Assembly: GCF_014805685.1 (NCBI RefSeq)
Contig: NC_060902.1
Span: 5,137,286 to 5,201,285 of the forward strand
Direction of reading: 5' to 3'
Length of the DNA stretch: 64,000 nt
Source of the DNA: Silurus meridionalis
Lineage: Eukaryota > Chordata > Actinopteri > Siluriformes > Siluridae
Under the pieces are notes generated by a model that was not told the origin of the DNA, did not search any database, and saw only the letters and a list, made by a program, of their open reading frames with translations. Made by a program: the position numbers and the translations under genes. This document shows positions 21,861 through 34,816 of the stretch, one piece after another. Positions within the stretch are counted from its first letter, which is position 1. Each line of letters opens with the position of its first letter.

Positions 21861-23758
21861 AAGCTCTGTTGTGTATGTCTATTTTATGCTAAAGCCAGAA
21901 AGACTGACTACTACAGAAATCCCAAGAATTAAATTATATGTTACATGCAAAGTGTTTTGTTCAAAATAAAAATAAAGTATTAATACTAGCATGCTAACCG
22001 TGTCATGCTTAATGAACATTAGCTATGTTGCCAAAGCAGAAAACATCCCCCTTAAACTTTTATTCACTCTCAGTTGGTTAAACGCTTCTATAGTTTCTAA
22101 CACTTTTCAATGCTCTTTCAGAAAACTAGTGCTGTTGTGGAGATGCACATTAGCTGGCAGCAACAACTTTTAGTGATTATCACAAAACCGTGATGAACGA
22201 CGGCTAACAGCGCAACTGAGACAAGTGTGACTGACACCTGATGAAATGTGTCGTCTTTTCCCCAACAGGGTTTCAGCAAAAGGACTTCTGCTGTCAAGTC
22301 TCGGCTGTTATTTGCAGTTCCAATAGTGGCAGATCTATCACAAAGTGTGGCCATCTATTTTCTCACCATTTCTGGACCTGAGGGATGATGCATGCTTTTT
22401 CTGTTTATCTCTTTGGCTGTTTACTTTAACACTTTTTACAGGAAACCAGAAACTCTGTGAAAAACTTTTAGAAAAGGCTAAAATATCGGAATGTTTTTTA
22501 CAGCAGGAAGCTGCACGGACTCATCCATTTGAGTCTAATCCATAAATAAATGGACAGTAACTGTCTGCCTTCCCACATAGATGATTACAAATGGAAAAAA
22601 AAGAAAGAAAATTTCCTCTCAGAGTAGTTCAGCCATCTAGCCATCCTGTGTCATACCAATGCCAGATTTGTCTAAAAATGTTTCAAATGCTTCGATTTTC
22701 CAAGCATCCATTACTTTAGAAGCATAGGGCAGCAGGGAAATAATCGATTTACACAGTGAACTGCTTACCCCTACAATCAGAGCCCAGATTGTTCCATATT
22801 ATGTGCTTATCTCACCTACTGACCCAGAGCTTATCCATCAAACTGCAGACACTTTTTTTTTTTTATTCATTTAGCCATAAACTTCTTACTTTCAGTATAA
22901 TGAAACATCTCACAGTGTGGTCAATTCTAGTGTCACATTTTCATGATTTCCAAATGAAATTAATTTTATTTTTATTTTATTTTGTACATTTCTCCTTTTA
23001 ATCTGCAGATTTGCTTCTTTGCTTGATTTCACACTTCATATATTAAGTACTATTATTACAGTATTAATTGGCTTTCTTTTTCTTCTTCGATTTGTCTGAA
23101 GGTTATGCAAACTTTTGCATCTAATAGTACTTGAATAATGAACATAGAAAAGAATATATATGGCCATATATTATAGTATATATTCACTCCTCACTCGAGT
23201 TCAACCTACTTTTAAGTACATATCTTTATATCTTGTATCTTGCAGTGATAGAACTGCAAATTTTACTTATTCTTTAAAAAGACAGTAATAATATTCAAAA
23301 CAATGTTGTACAACTGCAGCAACACAAGATACACGAACACAATATTGGACATTATGCTTTAAAAGACTAATATAACAAACTGAATGCAACAGTACTGGTT
23401 TATCTTATTTAGATAACATTTAGATCATGAAAAAGCGGTATTAAAAAGTTTTTTAAATGACCATTTCGGCAGCGTTTAAGTGAAGTTAAAGTGAAGTATA
23501 TGAATAAACATATATTTTATACAAACATATATTTTGCTCATTCACAATCAGAGTATTCCTATATCAAAAATATGAAACTTAATGTAAAACATTATGATTA
23601 TTGTCACCATTACAGAAATTTGAATTAAACTATATTATAGGAGATCAGCAGGTGAGAACTAAGCAGGGAAGAGACATTCTGAAACCATTAGTCAGGCCAA
23701 AACCATTTTGACCAGTCCAATGATTTGGTTGCCAACTAAGCACACACAAATGTATCTG

Positions 23759-23764
<6 letters not shown>

Positions 23765-23837
<73 letters not shown>
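23765..23837. repeat. (AT)n-(CA)n microsatellite at a transposon end
   Basis: About 31 AT units, then six CA units. It runs straight into a degenerate Tc1-derived element at 23838. Confidence 0.97.
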
Positions 23838-24028
23838 ATTGTATTGGGTGTCTATGTAAGCTTTACAACTACACAAATCCATGCCATGCTTCAAAATTTA
23901 ATAGAATGGTTTTTAGAAGAATGGAGGATAATACAGCAACAACCTGGCAACTCAATCTAGAGGGGGTTATCCAAAAAGCACATGATTTTCATTTTCAGGT
24001 GTCCACACACTTTTGACCATACAGGGTA
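23838..24028 (+). mobile_element. Tc1-derived element, 3' part
   Basis: Ends with 'acttttgaccatacagggta', the same end as the copy at 7565, preceded by 'ggtgtccacaca' and 'ccaaaaagcacatga'. 'agaatggaggataatacagc' is the decayed 'agagtggaggttattataac' block of the family. The left half is mostly deleted. Confidence 0.75.
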
Positions 24029-24131
24029 CGTATGCACTACACACTAGTTCACTGTCAACCACAAAAATGAAACCAATGTATAATGATCACATATGTGAAA
24101 GGAAAAGAAAATGTTGGAAGTGTAAAAGTAG

Positions 24132-24317
24132 TGCACTGACTGCAACATATTTCTCTCCCAATTACGAGGCAACACATCACTGAAAGACATCCTGGACTGC
24201 AAGCTACAAGTTCCAGTGCCATCGCTCATCCTGGGCCTGGAGGCCCTCAAATGTCAGACTGAAGCCATGAACAATGGCAGTAGACCAGAACGAGGGTTCT
24301 TTATGACTGACCTTTAA
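24132..24317 (+). other. Unassigned 61-codon open frame with coding-like composition
   Basis: Plus-strand frame between stops at 24129 and 24315. It includes NTSLKDILDCKLQVPVPSL, then ILGLEALKCQTEAM and RPERGFFMTDL. The segment 24165-24315 is clearly more GC-rich than the flanking intron and free of low complexity. A possible acceptor (CTGAC branch-like site, CT-rich tract, AG at 24166-24167) precedes it. An AATAAA within an A run lies downstream at about 24594. It could be a terminal exon of a nested plus-strand gene, a retrocopy remnant or chance. I cannot name a family. Confidence 0.22.
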
Positions 24318-24708
24318 GCACCAACATACGGCCACAGACCCGTGTTGCTTTCGAAAAGCCCAAAGGGGCATAAAACCTACAGTTGTATATCCTTTATATT
24401 TTTATACCTTATCTCCAATGACACTGAAAAAAATTACCTGTACTTATTTTACAACAATTTGACAACATTAACAACTTTTAAAAATATATATTATTATTAT
24501 TATTATATTATAAAAAGATTGTTCCATGATTGTCCTACAACTTTAAACATAACTGTAAATGGTTAAAAACAAACGTGCAGGATGGGTCTTTTTAATAAAA
24601 AAAAAAAAAGGACATGTATGTAGGACATTCACAGAACAAGATCGTTCCAGAATTGTTTTTGTTTGGCATGTTACAGAGAGAAACCACAAAGCCATCCATC
24701 AATCTCTA

Positions 24709-24771
24709 TCCATCCATCCATCCATCCATCCATCCATCCATCCATCCATCCATCCATTCATCCATCCATCC
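24709..24771. repeat. (TCCA)n tetranucleotide repeat
   Basis: About 15 units with one TTCA variant. Confidence 0.97.
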
Positions 24772-25194
24772 TGAAGGCTTTTGTGTCAGAGACTGTAAAG
24801 TTGAACTTTTGACTGTTGCAAAGTGTCTTCTTCCAAAATAAGCTTCTTTGCACAAAAAAACACTTATTTGCACAAGAAAATTACAAATTTCTTTGTTTGG
24901 ATTGTTATGTAGATCTACGTAATCTTTTAATATAAAACAAGCCAGTTATATTTGTAATTTGCTTGTAGCCTAAAATCAGTCCTAATCGTGCTGTTATAGG
25001 AAATTAAACACTGCTTTAATTAACATTGTTTATAGTAAATGAGTGTTTACAGATTCTTAGAGATGATATATCTAAACATTTACTTAATTCTGTATGACTG
25101 TAGATCTTAGACATATCTTAGAACAGAATCTACTGCACTTCCAAACAGTACACTAAACAAAAGTTTTTTTTCTGGTGGTACGAGACTAGCTTAC

Positions 25195-25278
25195 CTTCAC
25201 ACTTCTCCAGGATCTGAACAGTTTCTCCAATCTCTAGAATCAGGCCATGAGCCAGAGAGCCACGGAAGCTGCAGATCA
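25195..25278 (-). CDS. dock3: dock3 coding exon: first part of the N-terminal SH3 domain
   Basis: DOCK3 is a cytoplasmic DOCK-B guanine-nucleotide exchange factor for Rac, mainly neuronal, whose N-terminal SH3 domain contacts ELMO and the catalytic region. Read on the minus strand, this 84-nt exon gives VICSFRGSLAHG, then LILEIGETVQ, then ILEKCEG. That is the RT-loop to n-Src-loop half of a DOCK SH3. VICSF, GETV and KCEG match DOCK3, where DOCK4 has VIASF, GDTV and KCDG. The acceptor is an AG after a long pyrimidine tract (complement of 25281-25305), and the donor is GTAAGC just after AAGTGTGAAG. The exon starts with the last two bases of a Val codon and ends with the first base of a Gly codon, so it is symmetric (phase 1-1). 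It is probably the second coding exon. The preceding exon, holding the start codon, was not found. DOCK4 is the only serious alternative and is less likely. Confidence 0.93.
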
Positions 25279-27594
25279 CTGAGTAGAAGAGAAGAGACAG
25301 AAAAAAGAATTAGACATAAATGCCGTGATGTACTGAACACAGGGATTTAGTGATCTGACAATTATAAATTGCTGTTTATCACAAATATGAATGTAGTAAT
25401 TTGATATTATAGAATTACTTTTTCTACTTTTTCTAATGGTACTTTTTTATTGCGGTTTTATCGATAGCAGTTATATAAAATAAGTCATATAGACTATAGA
25501 ACACAATGACAAAAGGTCTACAAACAGTTTATTGGAGATATTCATACAAATAGTCACAGGCAAACACTTATTCAATATTAAAGGAATTGCACAATCCGAG
25601 GTGGGCAGATCTCTTTTTTTTTTTTATTCCTTATTTTTTTCTTATTTTTGGATTTTGACAATAAAAATGATCAGATCATAGAGAAATTACATCTGGACTA
25701 ATGCAGAATGTAGGAATTATCTTGCAGATAAAAATATAATTAATACATAAATGGTTTGCTGTAAAAGGATTTCTGTAAAAGGATTTCTGGTTCTTGTTTT
25801 TTGCCCCACAAGTTTATTAGCACTACTATGGGATTTTTTATAAGTGCTCATTTATTGAAAAACATAGCTGGGTCTACATCTGCACTACAGCCCCTTATTT
25901 TCGAACCCTCAACCATCCTGTGAATCAACAACTCTGGAATTACTCTGGACTGCCAGATTGTTTTTTTCCCAGATTCTTTCCAAAACTATTAAGAAATGCG
26001 TGAAAGCTGACGTTATCCACGAGCAACATCCTAATATGTGTATGTGCATGTCTCAACATCTCATTCACAAAAACTTCACATAAAAAAAAAAAAAAAAAAT
26101 CAGTAGGTATTGGTAACAAAGATTAAAAAAAAAAAAATTAGGATTATAATTCATTATTAATATTTAGGACCTTAATTTAATCCAAAAAATTGTCGTGTAG
26201 TTCAATGATACAATGTTCACTTTAGCAGAACAAGATTTAATGATGTGCTGTTTTGGAAAATAATCAGCTGTGATTCATATCGTTTCCATTTACACCAATC
26301 TGATTATTGTCTGTAACTGCACACCCCTGTGAGTTTTCTAATTTCCTTATGTGTTGCCTGCAGTTATGTATATTACCTGATAATCTGTTTACTTCACAAT
26401 TTAACTTTGCCAAACTTGTTAAATTGCATCTGTAGCTCTCTCTGTCCCACAGCCATCTTGTGAACATTTGGTGAAACTTCTGTGTAACTTCTCAAATGGC
26501 TCAATACTTAGAACATCATCTGACTCACTTTGGAAATAAATGATCCAAACATTTATATTATAAATAATAATATTAAATATGAATAAAGAATATTTAAAGC
26601 TATTCTAATCAAGACAATAGTCAGTTGCTGTTTCATCACCATTAATGCCAGTATCAGCATTGTGTCTCCAGGAAAGACCCAAGTGGTTTGGATTTAAATG
26701 AGATTAAATCAAACAGCAAGTCTTTTGTTTAGTAATCCTACTTAATGCCTTTTTCATTAGAGCATTTAGATTTAGCAGACAGGGGGTACTGTCTTTATCT
26801 CGTTCATTTAGTTGCATTCATGACATCATGTGATTTGTAATTAGGCCACAAACACTTTTGGTTTAATATTTAATGTTTGTTTGGAAGTGCTGCAGTAATT
26901 TCCAAGAAAAACACTGAAAGAGGTTCTGATGGGAATCTGTAAATATTTAAAAACAGCATTAAAAGTGCCTTTTTTCAACAAGAGGTCTACTTTAAACATC
27001 CTGTAGCCGGACCTAAGTATAAAGCCTTCAGAGTGACGTTGTTATATTGCCATTCATAATGTGGAAATTAGGTACCAATAAAAGGCTGCACTGCACTGGA
27101 ACACAGCAATGAACCCAGTCAGCCATTAGTGACTTACTGTATATAAACTCTTGTAAATAATAAATAAATAAAAATATTCTTGCAATTTTCAGCTCAAACC
27201 ATTACACTGTCGAGCAACTGATACAAATCAGATGTTATTGTCTCATCTAATCCCACAACTAGCCAGCAGTGGGCAGGGTGGCTGTTCATAGAAGCAAAGA
27301 GGAGGGTCAAAATTAACAGCATGGTTTGAGAAATTATTGCATTTCAATTATGGAAAATAGATCATCAAATTAGTATTCATTACAGAATCCAGGAGCAGCA
27401 GTGACCATGATGGCACAAGGAAACCGTGCTCGTTCTCTGGGGACCCCATTTTTTTTATGTCTTCATCAGATGTTCATCGAGGGCTGTAAACCTTTTAGAT
27501 TTCAAGCCTTTTTAAAAATGGTTTCTTTTTAATACTACGACCTATTGCATGTTGCTACCATGGTAATAGTGGTTGAACTAGAGTTAACTGGATT

Positions 27595-27598
<4 letters not shown>

Positions 27599-27637
<39 letters not shown>
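27599..27637. repeat. (CA)n microsatellite
   Basis: About 19 uninterrupted CA units, 15 bp before a Tc1-like MITE. Confidence 0.97.
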
Positions 27638-27638
<1 letters not shown>

Positions 27639-27651
27639 GTCAAAGTCATCA

Positions 27652-27895
27652 CAGTGCATCCGGAAAGTATTCACAGAGCTTCACTTTTCCCACAATTTGT
27701 TGTTACAGCCTTATTCCAAAATAGATAAAATTCAAAATTTTTCTCTAAATTCTACAAACAATACCTAATGACAACTTGAATTTTTTTTTAAATCTTTGCA
27801 AATGTATTAAAAATAATTTAAAAATGTATATAAAAAAAAGAATTTACATTTACATTTTGGAATAAGGTTATAACATAACAAAATGTTGTTGTTTT
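27652..27895. mobile_element. Tc1-like MITE (two ends, no coding part)
   Basis: The left end 'gtgcatccggaaagtattca' is the terminal sequence of the Tc1 type seen at 9055. 'acagccttattccaaaatag' on the left and 'attttggaataaggttataa' on the right form an inverted repeat with only about 150 bp between them. Confidence 0.82.
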
Positions 27896-29486
27896 TTTAA
27901 TACACTATGGCCCCAAATCACAGTTGCAAGTTTTCTTTTGGGGAACTGCCAGTGCCATCATAATGCTCCACTATATTACTACTGTAGCAAAGTAAAGCAA
28001 AGTTGTTTGATGATCATCTGTTGAGGAAATCATAGTCACTTGCTCTCACCTTAACTTCTAAATTCCCTGACAGCCACTGTGTGTATAAACATAACCCAGA
28101 TTCAAAAATGCTATAAAACATAAAATGCACAGGATTGTTTAAAATACAGCGAGGAATGCTTGCGCTTGTCCTTTTTTGCCCATGTGTTTTTGTGTGTTTT
28201 TACAACTGCTTTAATTTTGGCTTTGGTTCTGTCCTAAAACCTGTTATATCAATGGTTTGCTTCTCTAATGTGTGCACCTGTTTTGTGTTTAGCACTTAAC
28301 TAGTTAGTCTATTATATCCTGCTGTTTCTGTAGTTTTTTGCAAAGTTATTATTTTTTTAACATTTAGTTCAGAGTTTTGTCATCCACTTTTTCTATATGG
28401 GTTTTCTTTTGTGCCTGGATTTGCCATTTGTTTCTCACCATCACTCACTGCATTTTATATGAAGAAAAACCTGAACCAATGATCCAGCATTTGTGCTTCA
28501 ATTGTTGAGCTACAGTTACATTTGCAGTATGTTTTCTATCCAAACTTAGGTTGTGTTTAAATTGGACATGTATTTTATGATGTCTTATATTATCTTTCAT
28601 GAACATATTATCTTTGCTCAACAGCCAGCAACAAGTATACAACTAAATAATCCTAAAACAATGACAATTAATTTAATTGAACAAAACCCAGTCTAATGAT
28701 ATAACCTTCTTTGGTTTGTTGTGTTCTGCTTGCAAATCAGTTTGCTCTCTGTTTTGGTGTTGAAATTGATATCGTCATTTATAATAGCATATACTTTAAT
28801 TAATTGTAATTAATTAGAAGGACCTCCAAACTTCTTGTCTGAAGGCTTTTAAAGTGGCATTACCCGTGCTTATTGTGCATTTTTGCTTTTAATAAGCTTG
28901 ATTATCATGAGCTGCTCTGATTGGACAGAGTGGCACAGTACACTGGTCATCTCAGCTACTGAACCTTCATCTTCACACAGAAAGCAAGTCATAAAAAACT
29001 GTATTCACAATACATAGGTGATCCAGAGCCATTCGTGTCACTTTTACACCTTTAGTCCTGACACATACATGGGTGTACAGTACAATGACACACCTGTAAA
29101 ATCACAAACTCACTTTGGTAAGCTTAATAACTACATACATTTTATTTGTGTATTTTATGGGGGGGTTTCTTTTAGTTTCAGTATTTTTAGTATGTTTGTT
29201 TTGCTTTTGTTGTTGTTTTTTCTAGTGTTTTGTTTTTCTGACTACTTTTTTTTCTTTTCTTTTTGTTTAGCTTTGCTTTTTTACATTTCTTGGTAATTTT
29301 TTTTTTTTTTTTTTTGGTTTAGTTTGAAGTTTGCTTGTTTTTTTTTTTTTGTTTTTTTATCCTGTTCTCCAGTGACTGATTCTGTTATTAAAATTGTACT
29401 AAATCTGTACAACACTAGATGGCAGTCTGATTAATGCCCATTAGAAAATCTCAACCTCTCTGTCATGCCAAGTCTCTACAGAAGAG

Positions 29487-29490
<4 letters not shown>

Positions 29491-29535
<45 letters not shown>

Positions 29536-29536
29536 G

Positions 29537-29581
<45 letters not shown>
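29491..29581. repeat. (CT)n-(CA)n compound microsatellite
   Basis: About 28 CT units with two interruptions, then about 17 CA units. Confidence 0.97.
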
Positions 29582-29583
<2 letters not shown>

Positions 29584-30514
29584 CTTTTAAGCCTATCTAT
29601 TAACATCAAACTGAGTTTTGTCTGCTGTTTACCAACTAAAAAAATAAAAGTGCACAAGCGTCACAATGACTTCATACTGTTAGTGATAAATATACTACTC
29701 CAGTGAATCTTTCGCTTACATTTAGAGCCGAAAACTGCATAAACGTACACATCGAGAATAAGTGTGCTCTAAAATGCGAAAGGAACTAAATGTATGTGCT
29801 ATTGATTTAAAAGTATGTGTAGCAGAAGGCTTATGGAAACTGAACTGAAAAATTCTTATTGCAAATTATTTAAATTAAACATGCACATTTATGTATGACT
29901 ATAGACAGGATCTTATTTCCTCATGCTTTTTGTTTGAACAATTAATAATAAACATTTGAGGCAATTAAATGCTTAAAAGAAAATAAATATACTACACATA
30001 CAGAATCAATAACATACTCTGTATAACAAGTGTATGAGCTGGTTAAGAGTCAAAATAATAATGTTTTTTCCCTCCTTAAAACAATTTTCCAGAAACTTAC
30101 CAGATTAAAGGAAAATTTGACGAATTTTGAAAGTGTATTAACTGAACTTTGATGATTTGTTCAAGGAAAACCTTAAAATAAAGAAATAAGACAAGATAGC
30201 AGATATAAAAGATAAAGTAGATATTGGACATTAGTTTTAGTGCTCATCTGAAGGCTATTTAAATGAAATATTTAAAGTTTTATGATGAAGAGTTGATACT
30301 TAACACCATTTGACAGTTGAAGGATGAGGGGGATATTTGCCTGCTGATACTGATCTGAAACTAGGGGCTGGGTTTAGACATTACTTAGATAGGTAATAAA
30401 ATGTTTACATTATATTCCAAATACATTATATGATATTTTTCCCATGTTTCCATATTATCTACTGTAAATAACTGAAACAGAAAAAACCTGAATACTTTAA
30501 ATACCTAAATACTT

Positions 30515-31840
30515 CAAACTGCCAGTTATCAACCCCCCAATTAAGAAACCTGACCTTGACCTTTGTCAGCTGTCCAACTATAGTCCAATATCAAACTTCC
30601 CCTTTATCTCTAAGATTTTAGAAAAGGCTGTAGCACAGCAGTTTTGCTCATATCTACTGTACTGAGGAATAACATTTTTTGAAACGTATCAAGTCAGGAT
30701 GTAGGCCTTATCATAGCACAGAGACGGAGCTAGTTAAAGTGGTAAATTACCTGTTATTGGCCTCTAATCAGGGTTTTGTCTCTTTACTTGTTTTGCTCAA
30801 CGTTTGATCATCCTATCCCCCTTGCTGGACCAGAGACTGTTGTTGGAATAGAGGGAACAGATCTCTCCTAGCTTAGGTCTTATCTGACTGATCACTATCA
30901 GTTTGTTGATGTAAATGGTCAGTTCTCCACACTCACTGAGGTAGATTTTTCTTAGGTACAAGAGCAGATTTGTAGGATCGTGTATAGAGTGTTTGGTGAA
31001 CTGGGATATTTGAATACTTTTATCCCCTCACTTTCACGTGCTTACTCAGGTTTGTTGACGGTGGTGTGATGGGCCGTCTCTTATCCCAGAGATCCCTCAT
31101 GTCTGTGTTACCTTCTGGCTCTCCCTTTTACTTATGCTGCTATAGCGAGTTCTGCCGGAGTCCCCAACTACACAGTGTCCTTAACTTTTATACAAAAATA
31201 AGGAAAACTAATAATCCATATCCTTCTCTCTCTCTTTCTCTCTCTATCTCTTTCTCTCTTACTCTCTGTCAGTGGAGTTAACATGCTCCTGAGGTTCCAG
31301 TGACCACAGTTCCTGCCCCTCTCCTCTCCTCTCCTCCGATCTGCCCACTTCGTCCTGGCATGCCTCTGGATAGTGTTTTCTTTCGATTTGAGGCCACTCT
31401 GTGCAGCTGGGGATGGTTTCTCATCAACGCCCTGGGGATCCATGAAATTACAGAGTAAGAACAGTAGCTTTGAGGATTTGGATTTGGACTGTAGTTAATG
31501 TCAACAGTCTGCTACACTGACTCAGGACTACAGTTTGCATCGGATCACCATCATTGCACACCTCAACATGGTTTATCTGTAATAAATGGACATTCAGTGC
31601 CACCCAGATGAGGATGGGTTCCCGTTTGAGTCTGGTTCCTCTCAAGGTTTCTTCCTTATACCATTTCGGGGAGTTTTTCCTTGCCACAGTCGCTACCGGC
31701 TTGTTCATCAGGGACGAACTTACACATAAAGAACATCTTATTCATTTTTTTATCACCACATTATCTGTGTAAAACTGCTTTAAGAGATCATTGTTAAAAG
31801 TGCTATACAAATAAAAATGAATTAAATCGAAATAAATGTT
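30515..31840 (+). mobile_element. L2-like LINE with reverse-transcriptase remnants and full 3' UTR
   Basis: The 5' part translates with breaks as KKPDLDLCQLSNYSPISNFP, FISKILEKAVAQQF and further RT remnants, including GFCLFTC at the place of the LLDLSAAFD motif. The NYRPISNLPF-ISKILEK pattern is the L2/Maui-type RT start. After a CT-rich insert (31223-31266) comes the 3' UTR ('gatgaggatgggttcccgtt', 'cctctcaaggtttcttcctt') and the end 'gctatacaaataaaaatgaa' then TTAAAT. It ties together the orphan tails listed elsewhere. Inactive. Confidence 0.85.
31223..31266. repeat. CT-rich low-complexity tract
   Basis: Imperfect CTCT/CTTT run inside the L2-like element. Confidence 0.9.
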
Positions 31841-32292
31841 GGATCAAGTTTTAAGGGTGACTGACCAAAAGCCATTAGATATAAGATTTAAATTCATCAG
31901 TGTGCCGAGTCAGCAAAGGATTCGTTGCGACTCACAGGTGGTATTGTTGCCTACAAACACGGTTGCCATTCACAATCTGCTTTGCAGCCTATAGTCATGG
32001 CCGTCATGGACTACAACACCCCACACACACAAACTCTCACATGACACAGTCACCACCAAACTGATCACACACAACTAGACTCAATTACACTCCCACACAC
32101 CTATACTTTCTAAACACACTATGATGCTATTCTTGACTTATCAAGCCTTACTATTATGTTTATTAATACTAGATTCTTGTTGTATTTTTTCTTCATTCTT
32201 GATTTTTGCTCCTATCTACCCAAGTCTGTTTTCTCATGGCTAATTTTGCCTATGTATCTTGTATTTGTCTAGCGATATGGACTTTATGAGAG

Positions 32293-32786
32293 TGTCAGGA
32301 TCTTCTGGTTCCGTGGTGTGCACTTCCGGGTCGGCGGCCATCTTGCCGTTTTTCCCTGCGACTCTCTGTATTTAAGGACACCTGAGATTTTAGCTCGGGG
32401 CCAGATTATTTTACCGGCTCCCTAGCCCCTGAGATTATTTTTGACACCCTGCATGATCCTGATCCTGATCCTGATCCTGTTTCTGACATCTCTGGTTTTG
32501 AACTCTGGACTGGTTTTTGGTTTGTGTTTCTGCCCTCCCTGTATTGCTCAGTTTGCTGGCTTTGTTTTTTTTTGGACTCTGTTTTCGGTTTTGTTTTTGT
32601 CTTCCCTGCATCACCCTGTTTGCCTGTGTGTTCAACCCTGGACTGTTGTTAGATTTAGTTTTTGCCTTTGCCCCAATGCTCTGTTTACTTTTTTCAAAGC
32701 CTGTTTTCTCCATACCCCTGTGACATCCTGCATTTGGGTCCTTTCAGTCACGCTCCAGTCACCTGCAGAGTGATCTAATCATTACA
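32293..32786 (+). repeat. LTR-like interspersed repeat, possibly a solo LTR
   Basis: Starts TGTCAGGATCTTC and ends ATTACA, so it has TG...CA termini. It is CT-rich and non-coding, with 'cggcggccatcttgccgttt' and a (GATCCT)4 run at 32455-32480. The start resembles a widespread fish repeat with TGTCA ends. No convincing 4-5 bp target-site duplication was seen, so 'solo LTR' is only a suggestion. Frames of up to 110 codons here are artefacts of the CT-rich composition. Confidence 0.45.
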
Positions 32787-33393
32787 GAAATAAAGTCTAA
32801 TTGCTAGTAAACTTGATGAATATCAAAAGCACTTAATTGTCTAAAATGCCTTAAGATTATGTAAAGAAAATGTACAGTATCTCCATAGCACAGGGACAAA
32901 AATTATCCATTTAAATAATTTCTGGGTATACCCTTGTTTACTCCCAACTGGTGATTTAAACCCATAGGGATGCTGTAATCCTGGTGTGAAAACACAATGA
33001 ATAGATACCAAATGCACAATATTGAATTCTCCACCTGATATTGCAATTGTGTGTCATTAAATAGGAGTGTTGCTATATTTGTAGCACAATTTATGAACAC
33101 ACCTGTAACTATTACTTGCAATAGTTGGTGTTTTTCAAAGTCTTTGTTTAACTAGGTAATAGTACATTAATTGTAGAAGAAACGAGAATAACCAACTTCA
33201 GATTGATATCATGAATTTTCCTGGATAAGAGTGTCAATGTTTGGCACCGCATGTGGTCTTTACTTTCTAAAAATAAATCTCTGCATTTACGTTTTTTCTT
33301 AAATTTTTCTTAGTATCAGGACAAAGTAAAAATGATCTGGTCCTTGTCCAATCTTAAAATTAGTTAAGTACAACCTTAGATAAACATCACGTC

Positions 33394-33535
33394 CGGTCAA
33401 GTTTATTTCTATAGCGCTTTTCACAACAGACATTGTCTCAGAGCAGCTTTACAGAATTTTAAGAGTAAAGGTGAATGATGTGTATTTATCCCTGATGAGC
33501 AGCCATGGTGACTGTGGCAAAAAAAAACTCCCTTA
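33394..33535 (-). repeat. L2-like LINE 3' tail
   Basis: 'caagtttatttctatagcgc' with 'gacattgtctcagagcagct' and 'gactgtggcaaaaaaaaact' is the complement of the L2-like 3' UTR end. Confidence 0.85.
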
Positions 33536-33843
33536 GAGTTTTCATATTCAGAATGTATAATATATCTGGGTATGCATATTTAGTAGTATATTTGATGTAA
33601 TATTTAGTAAATGTTGGTATACATAGTTGTCCCCAGACCAGTTCAGAATAAATGACCAATGCAATGCTAATAAGCCATGATATTTTCATTCTGCTGTGCA
33701 TTAAATAAAATGTGGAATTATGAAAACTCCTAAATGAACTGAATTCCTATGTGATGGTTACAAAAAACATTCGGATTCTTATGTTGCTGTGCAAGTTAGC
33801 TCTTTGTTTACAATGCATAACTGGCGCACCCTCCTCTTCTCTT

Positions 33844-33846
33844 TGT

Positions 33847-33912
<66 letters not shown>
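33844..33912. repeat. (GT)n microsatellite
   Basis: About 34 GT units with one CT near the start. Confidence 0.98.
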
Positions 33913-33915
<3 letters not shown>

Positions 33916-34386
33916 GGAAAATCAATTGCTTTGTGAATGAAATATATGTTGGCCAGTAAGCATGCTCTGTCATGGTTAATGCCCCAACTCGATATGGCAG
34001 ACTGAAAAGCAGACGAGTACAAAGCAATAGCCACAAACTAATGAAATAAGTTGTTGCAAAAGTACCATCTAGATATGCTGGCAAAATATTGTAATCTGTC
34101 TGCCATGCAAAGTAAAACTGAAATGATGCACATGTTATGCATATGTTTACGCTCTAGTATATGATGTATAGTTATATCCAAAAACTGTAGATGAATCCAC
34201 TTAATCATTTGCAAAGGTTAAAAATTAGGACAGCATGGTAGTAAATATTGTATGTACTTTTATTTTATTTGAAAATCCAACCTAGTCCTAACTAGTGTCA
34301 ACATATACAATGTAAGGCTAAAGGTTTATGGAGAGTTGACATAAACAATTGTCTGTCCTTTTTTTAAAATGAAATGAGTTTGTCTA

Positions 34387-34620
34387 CTTTGCTGTTATAA
34401 TATCCTTCACCCTTATCAAAAGGCTTTTCACAAGATTTTTAAATGAGCATTAGTAAGGTCTGGGGTGCAGTCAGCATTCTAATTCAGCGCAAATGTTTTC
34501 AATGGGGTTGAGGTCAGGACTTTTTGCAGAACACTCGAGTTTTGCCAGTACAACGATGGCAACTCATGTGTTCATAGAGCTACGAGATTGTCATGCTGGA
34601 AAAAGTTTGGGTTTTTTACC
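34387..34620 (-). mobile_element. Tc1-derived element fragment
   Basis: 'ggggtgcagtcagcattcta', 'caatggggttgaggtcagga' and 'gattgtcatgctggaaaaag' are the complement of the family seen at 6443 and 41131. Both ends are missing. Confidence 0.8.
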
Positions 34621-34816
34621 TTATCTGAATTGAATTTGCAATGCTAGCACATACAAAAACTCCTTTAAAATTTATTAACAATATACAATATAAAATGTAA
34701 ACATTTGAAGTAACAACCTCATAAAGATTAAATTCTTACTTATAGATCATACTGTATATATGGAAATTTCATTATGCACATTACTGAAGGTCAGGTATTT
34801 TGCTAATACTTTTAAA

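Larger units (their letters stand above)
17339..25194 (-). other. dock3 intron between the two SH3 exons (complete, 7,856 bp)
   Basis: Bounded by the GTAAGC donor at 25194 and the TTTCAG acceptor at 17339 on the minus strand. It contains a SINE, an L2-like 3' end, a Tc1 fossil, a (TA)n tract and a TCCA tract. Stretches with nothing recognisable are 17960-18250, 18400-18950, 19670-20600, 20700-21475, 21865-23760 and 24320-24700. Two exon-like open frames, at 20618-20696 (-) and 24132-24317 (+), are listed separately. Neither fits the phase of the dock3 splice chain. Confidence 0.85.

Noticed and set aside
32441..32773. 110-codon frame, Phe/Leu/Cys-rich
   Set aside because: Lies within the CT-rich LTR-like repeat; composition-driven.
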